NCBI GenBank assembly: GCA_007130025.1
Contig: SLTF01000028.1
Coordinates: 1 to 6,358, forward strand
DNA: 6,358 nucleotides
DNA from: Spirochaetales bacterium
Lineage (GTDB): Bacteria > Spirochaetota > Spirochaetia > DSM-27196 > PWMO01
Direction of reading: 5' to 3'
Positions 5,009 through 6,358 of this stretch are shown piece by piece (position 1 is the stretch's first letter; every line of letters begins with the position of its first letter). Position numbers and translations under genes: made by a program. The notes beneath the pieces were generated by a model. The model ran no database searches. It worked only from the letters and a program-made list of their open reading frames with translations, and was not told where the DNA came from.

Positions 5009-6358
5009 ATGAGTGGAACCGAGTATGATTACGATGTGATCGTTGTGGGGGGGGGTACGGCAGGCTGGGTCGCGGCGCTCACGGCGGCGCGTTCCGGCAG
5101 CAAGGTTCTGCTGGTTGAACGCAAGGGGTACCCAGGCGGGGTACTCGCAACGGGGCTTCCGATTCACGGTTTTTTTGATTCCAGTCAGCACAAGGTGGTG
5201 AGCGGTTATGCCGACGAACTGATCCAGGTGCTCCAGACGAAGGGCGAATCGCTGGGTCACCATCTGACCGACCTGTGGTTCGGCGGATTTGCGTGCTACA
5301 ACCCGGCTGCTCTTCCGCACACCGTGATGGAACTGCTCATGGCCGCAGGGGTTCACATGCTCTTTTTCGCGCAAGTCACCGGCGTGCTCCACAGAGACTC
5401 CCGCGTTGACGGAGTAGTGGTTCAGGAGAAGTCGCGTCGTACCGTGTACTCTGCGCCGGTGATCGTCGACGCAAGCGGTGACGCAATCGTTCCGTTTCTC
5501 GCCGGGGCCCCCATGCAGATGTCGGACGTGCGCCAGCCGCCGACACTGGTGATTCGGCTTCAGGGTGTGGACATTCCTCGTTTGCGAGCCCATCTCAAGG
5601 ATACTCCCGGCGCATACGTAGACTGGCGGATGAATCCTGGAAAGAAAATCACCAACGAGTTTCTGGATTACACGCAGTTCTTCTATCTGCATCCGGAGCT
5701 CGTCGAACAGATTGTTTCCCGCGGACCGTTTAACCCGATCATCAATCGATTCATGTTCACGGTGACGCCCGATGGAACCGGTGTGGTGATCAATATGCTT
5801 CGAGCGCGCCACGTCGACGGCCGGGACTCCAAAGAGCTGACCAATGCATCGGTACAGCTGAACTACAACATTGAACCGCTCGTGCGTGGGTTTCGCGAGC
5901 TCCTGCCGGGCTTCGAGAACTGTTTCCTCTGTGGCGGCGAAATGGAGATTCAACTCCGTGAAACGATGAGAATCACCGGTCGGTATATGATGACCCTCGA
6001 GGACGTCATGGAGCAGCGTGCGTTCGATGACTCAATCGCTCTTGGAGGGTATTTCATCGATATCCACAGCCCGGAAGACAACGCGGGGGACTGGCGCCGG
6101 ACCGAAGGCCATTATGGGATTCCCTATCGAAGTCTTCTTCCGGTTGACGTGCACGGAGTGGTCTGTGCGGGCCGTTGCATTTCGGGAACGAAGGAGGCAG
6201 CAGCCTCGTATCGCGTCATGGCAACCTGTATGGCGATGGGACAGGCCGCGGGCAACGCCGCGCATCTCAGCGCGGCGCGTGGCGTTCTGCCCCACGAGAT
6301 TCCGTCAGGCGATATTCAGGCGTTGCTCCGCGAGCAGAATGCACTCTTTGAAGTATCC
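5009..6358 (+). CDS. FAD-dependent oxidoreductase, FAD_oxidored (PF12831) type, 3' end outside the window
   Basis: The frame is open for all 450 codons from ATG 5009 to the right edge, so the stop lies just outside. An in-frame TGA at 5003-5005 rules out earlier starts; GAAGGAAG (4992-4999) is the ribosome binding site. The N-terminal Rossmann motif is VIVVGGGTAGWVAA (Gly14, Gly16, Gly19), with Glu37 at the end of the second strand (LLVERKGYPGG), which binds the ADP-ribose of FAD. A second FAD-contacting strand reads VIVDASGDA. The C-terminal half shows the family pattern: ETMRITGRYMMTLEDV, GGYFIDIHSPED, IPYRSLLPVDVHGVVCAGRC and SYRVMATCMAMGQAAGNAA. The final visible residues (ALLREQNALFEV) resemble the usual C-terminus, so few residues are missing. 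Members are cytosolic flavoproteins that oxidise poorly known substrates. Position after a solute-binding protein suggests catabolism of the imported compound, an inference. A run of nine G encodes the glycine motif and a run of seven T lies at 5170-5176. Confidence 0.92.
   Translation, partial: MSGTEYDYDVIVVGGGTAGWVAALTAARSGSKVLLVERKGYPGGVLATGLPIHGFFDSSQHKVVSGYADELIQVLQTKGESLGHHLTDLWFGGFACYNPAALPHTVMELLMAAGVHMLFFAQVTGVLHRDSRVDGVVVQEKSRRTVYSAPVIVDASGDAIVPFLAGAPMQMSDVRQPPTLVIRLQGVDIPRLRAHLKDTPGAYVDWRMNPGKKITNEFLDYTQFFYLHPELVEQIVSRGPFNPIINRFMFTVTPDGTGVVINMLRARHVDGRDSKELTNASVQLNYNIEPLVRGFRELLPGFENCFLCGGEMEIQLRETMRITGRYMMTLEDVMEQRAFDDSIALGGYFIDIHSPEDNAGDWRRTEGHYGIPYRSLLPVDVHGVVCAGRCISGTKEAAASYRVMATCMAMGQAAGNAAHLSAARGVLPHEIPSGDIQALLREQNALFEVS
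5047..5055 (+). repeat. Homopolymeric G9 tract within the flavoprotein's FAD-binding codons
   Basis: Nine consecutive G residues run through the end of GTG and the GGG-GGG-GGT glycine codons, about 40 bases into the gene. Loss or gain of one G would shift the frame before most of the protein. Poly-G tracts of this size are known to slip during replication in several bacteria, including spirochaetes. Use of GGG for consecutive glycines explains the run without selection for switching. Confidence 0.9.

Noticed and set aside
4982..5953. 323-codon minus-strand open frame
   Set aside because: It lies antisense to the flavoprotein gene, whose motifs run the full length in the other strand; the antisense product has no recognisable domain.

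Overview
The window most resembles a moderately GC-rich, free-living spirochaete (Spirochaetaceae or a relative). This is inferred from two things. The cysteine-free SUMF1/FGE-sulfatase-fold protein at the left edge has the wording common in spirochaete genomes (HPVQ-VNWYHAIAFANKLS, GYRLPTEAEW, NELGLYDMAGNV). The binding protein has a non-lipoprotein signal peptide ending AFA-AGTPE, also common there. No rRNA, tRNA, CRISPR array, transposase or integrase is visible, so the assignment is tentative.

Layout from left to right. Positions 1-701 (+) hold the 3' part of the FGE-sulfatase-fold gene. Positions 702-815 are a convergent intergenic gap with a 9-bp inverted repeat. Positions 816-1328 (-) hold a NarL/LuxR-type response regulator that has lost the first part of its receiver domain and looks like a pseudogene. 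Positions 1329-1500 carry no gene that I can support; they contain a perfect short palindrome and the 5' region of the next gene. Positions 1501-2826 (+) encode a membrane histidine kinase of the HisKA_3 class, and 2796-3476 (+) its overlapping NarL/LuxR response regulator: an intact two-component pair. A 122-bp gap follows, with a candidate promoter inside a long-range inverted repeat. Positions 3599-4912 (+) encode a secreted family-1 ABC solute-binding protein with a textbook ribosome binding site. A very strong hairpin at 4930-4955 follows. From 5009 to the right edge (+) there is an open, nearly complete FAD-dependent oxidoreductase of the FAD_oxidored (PF12831) type. It is real although it has no stop codon inside the window.

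How the parts may work together. The kinase and regulator almost certainly form one signalling pair. Immediately downstream and on the same strand are a solute-binding protein and a flavoprotein, probably the start of an uptake-and-catabolism operon whose permeases, if present, lie beyond the right edge. It is an inference that the pair controls this operon. The truncated regulator on the other strand is a paralogue of the intact one and suggests past duplication and decay of two-component genes here.

I did not find a convincing undescribed system. The observations most worth checking are the G9 tract in the FAD-binding motif codons, the inverted repeat around the candidate promoter of the binding protein, and the decayed regulator.
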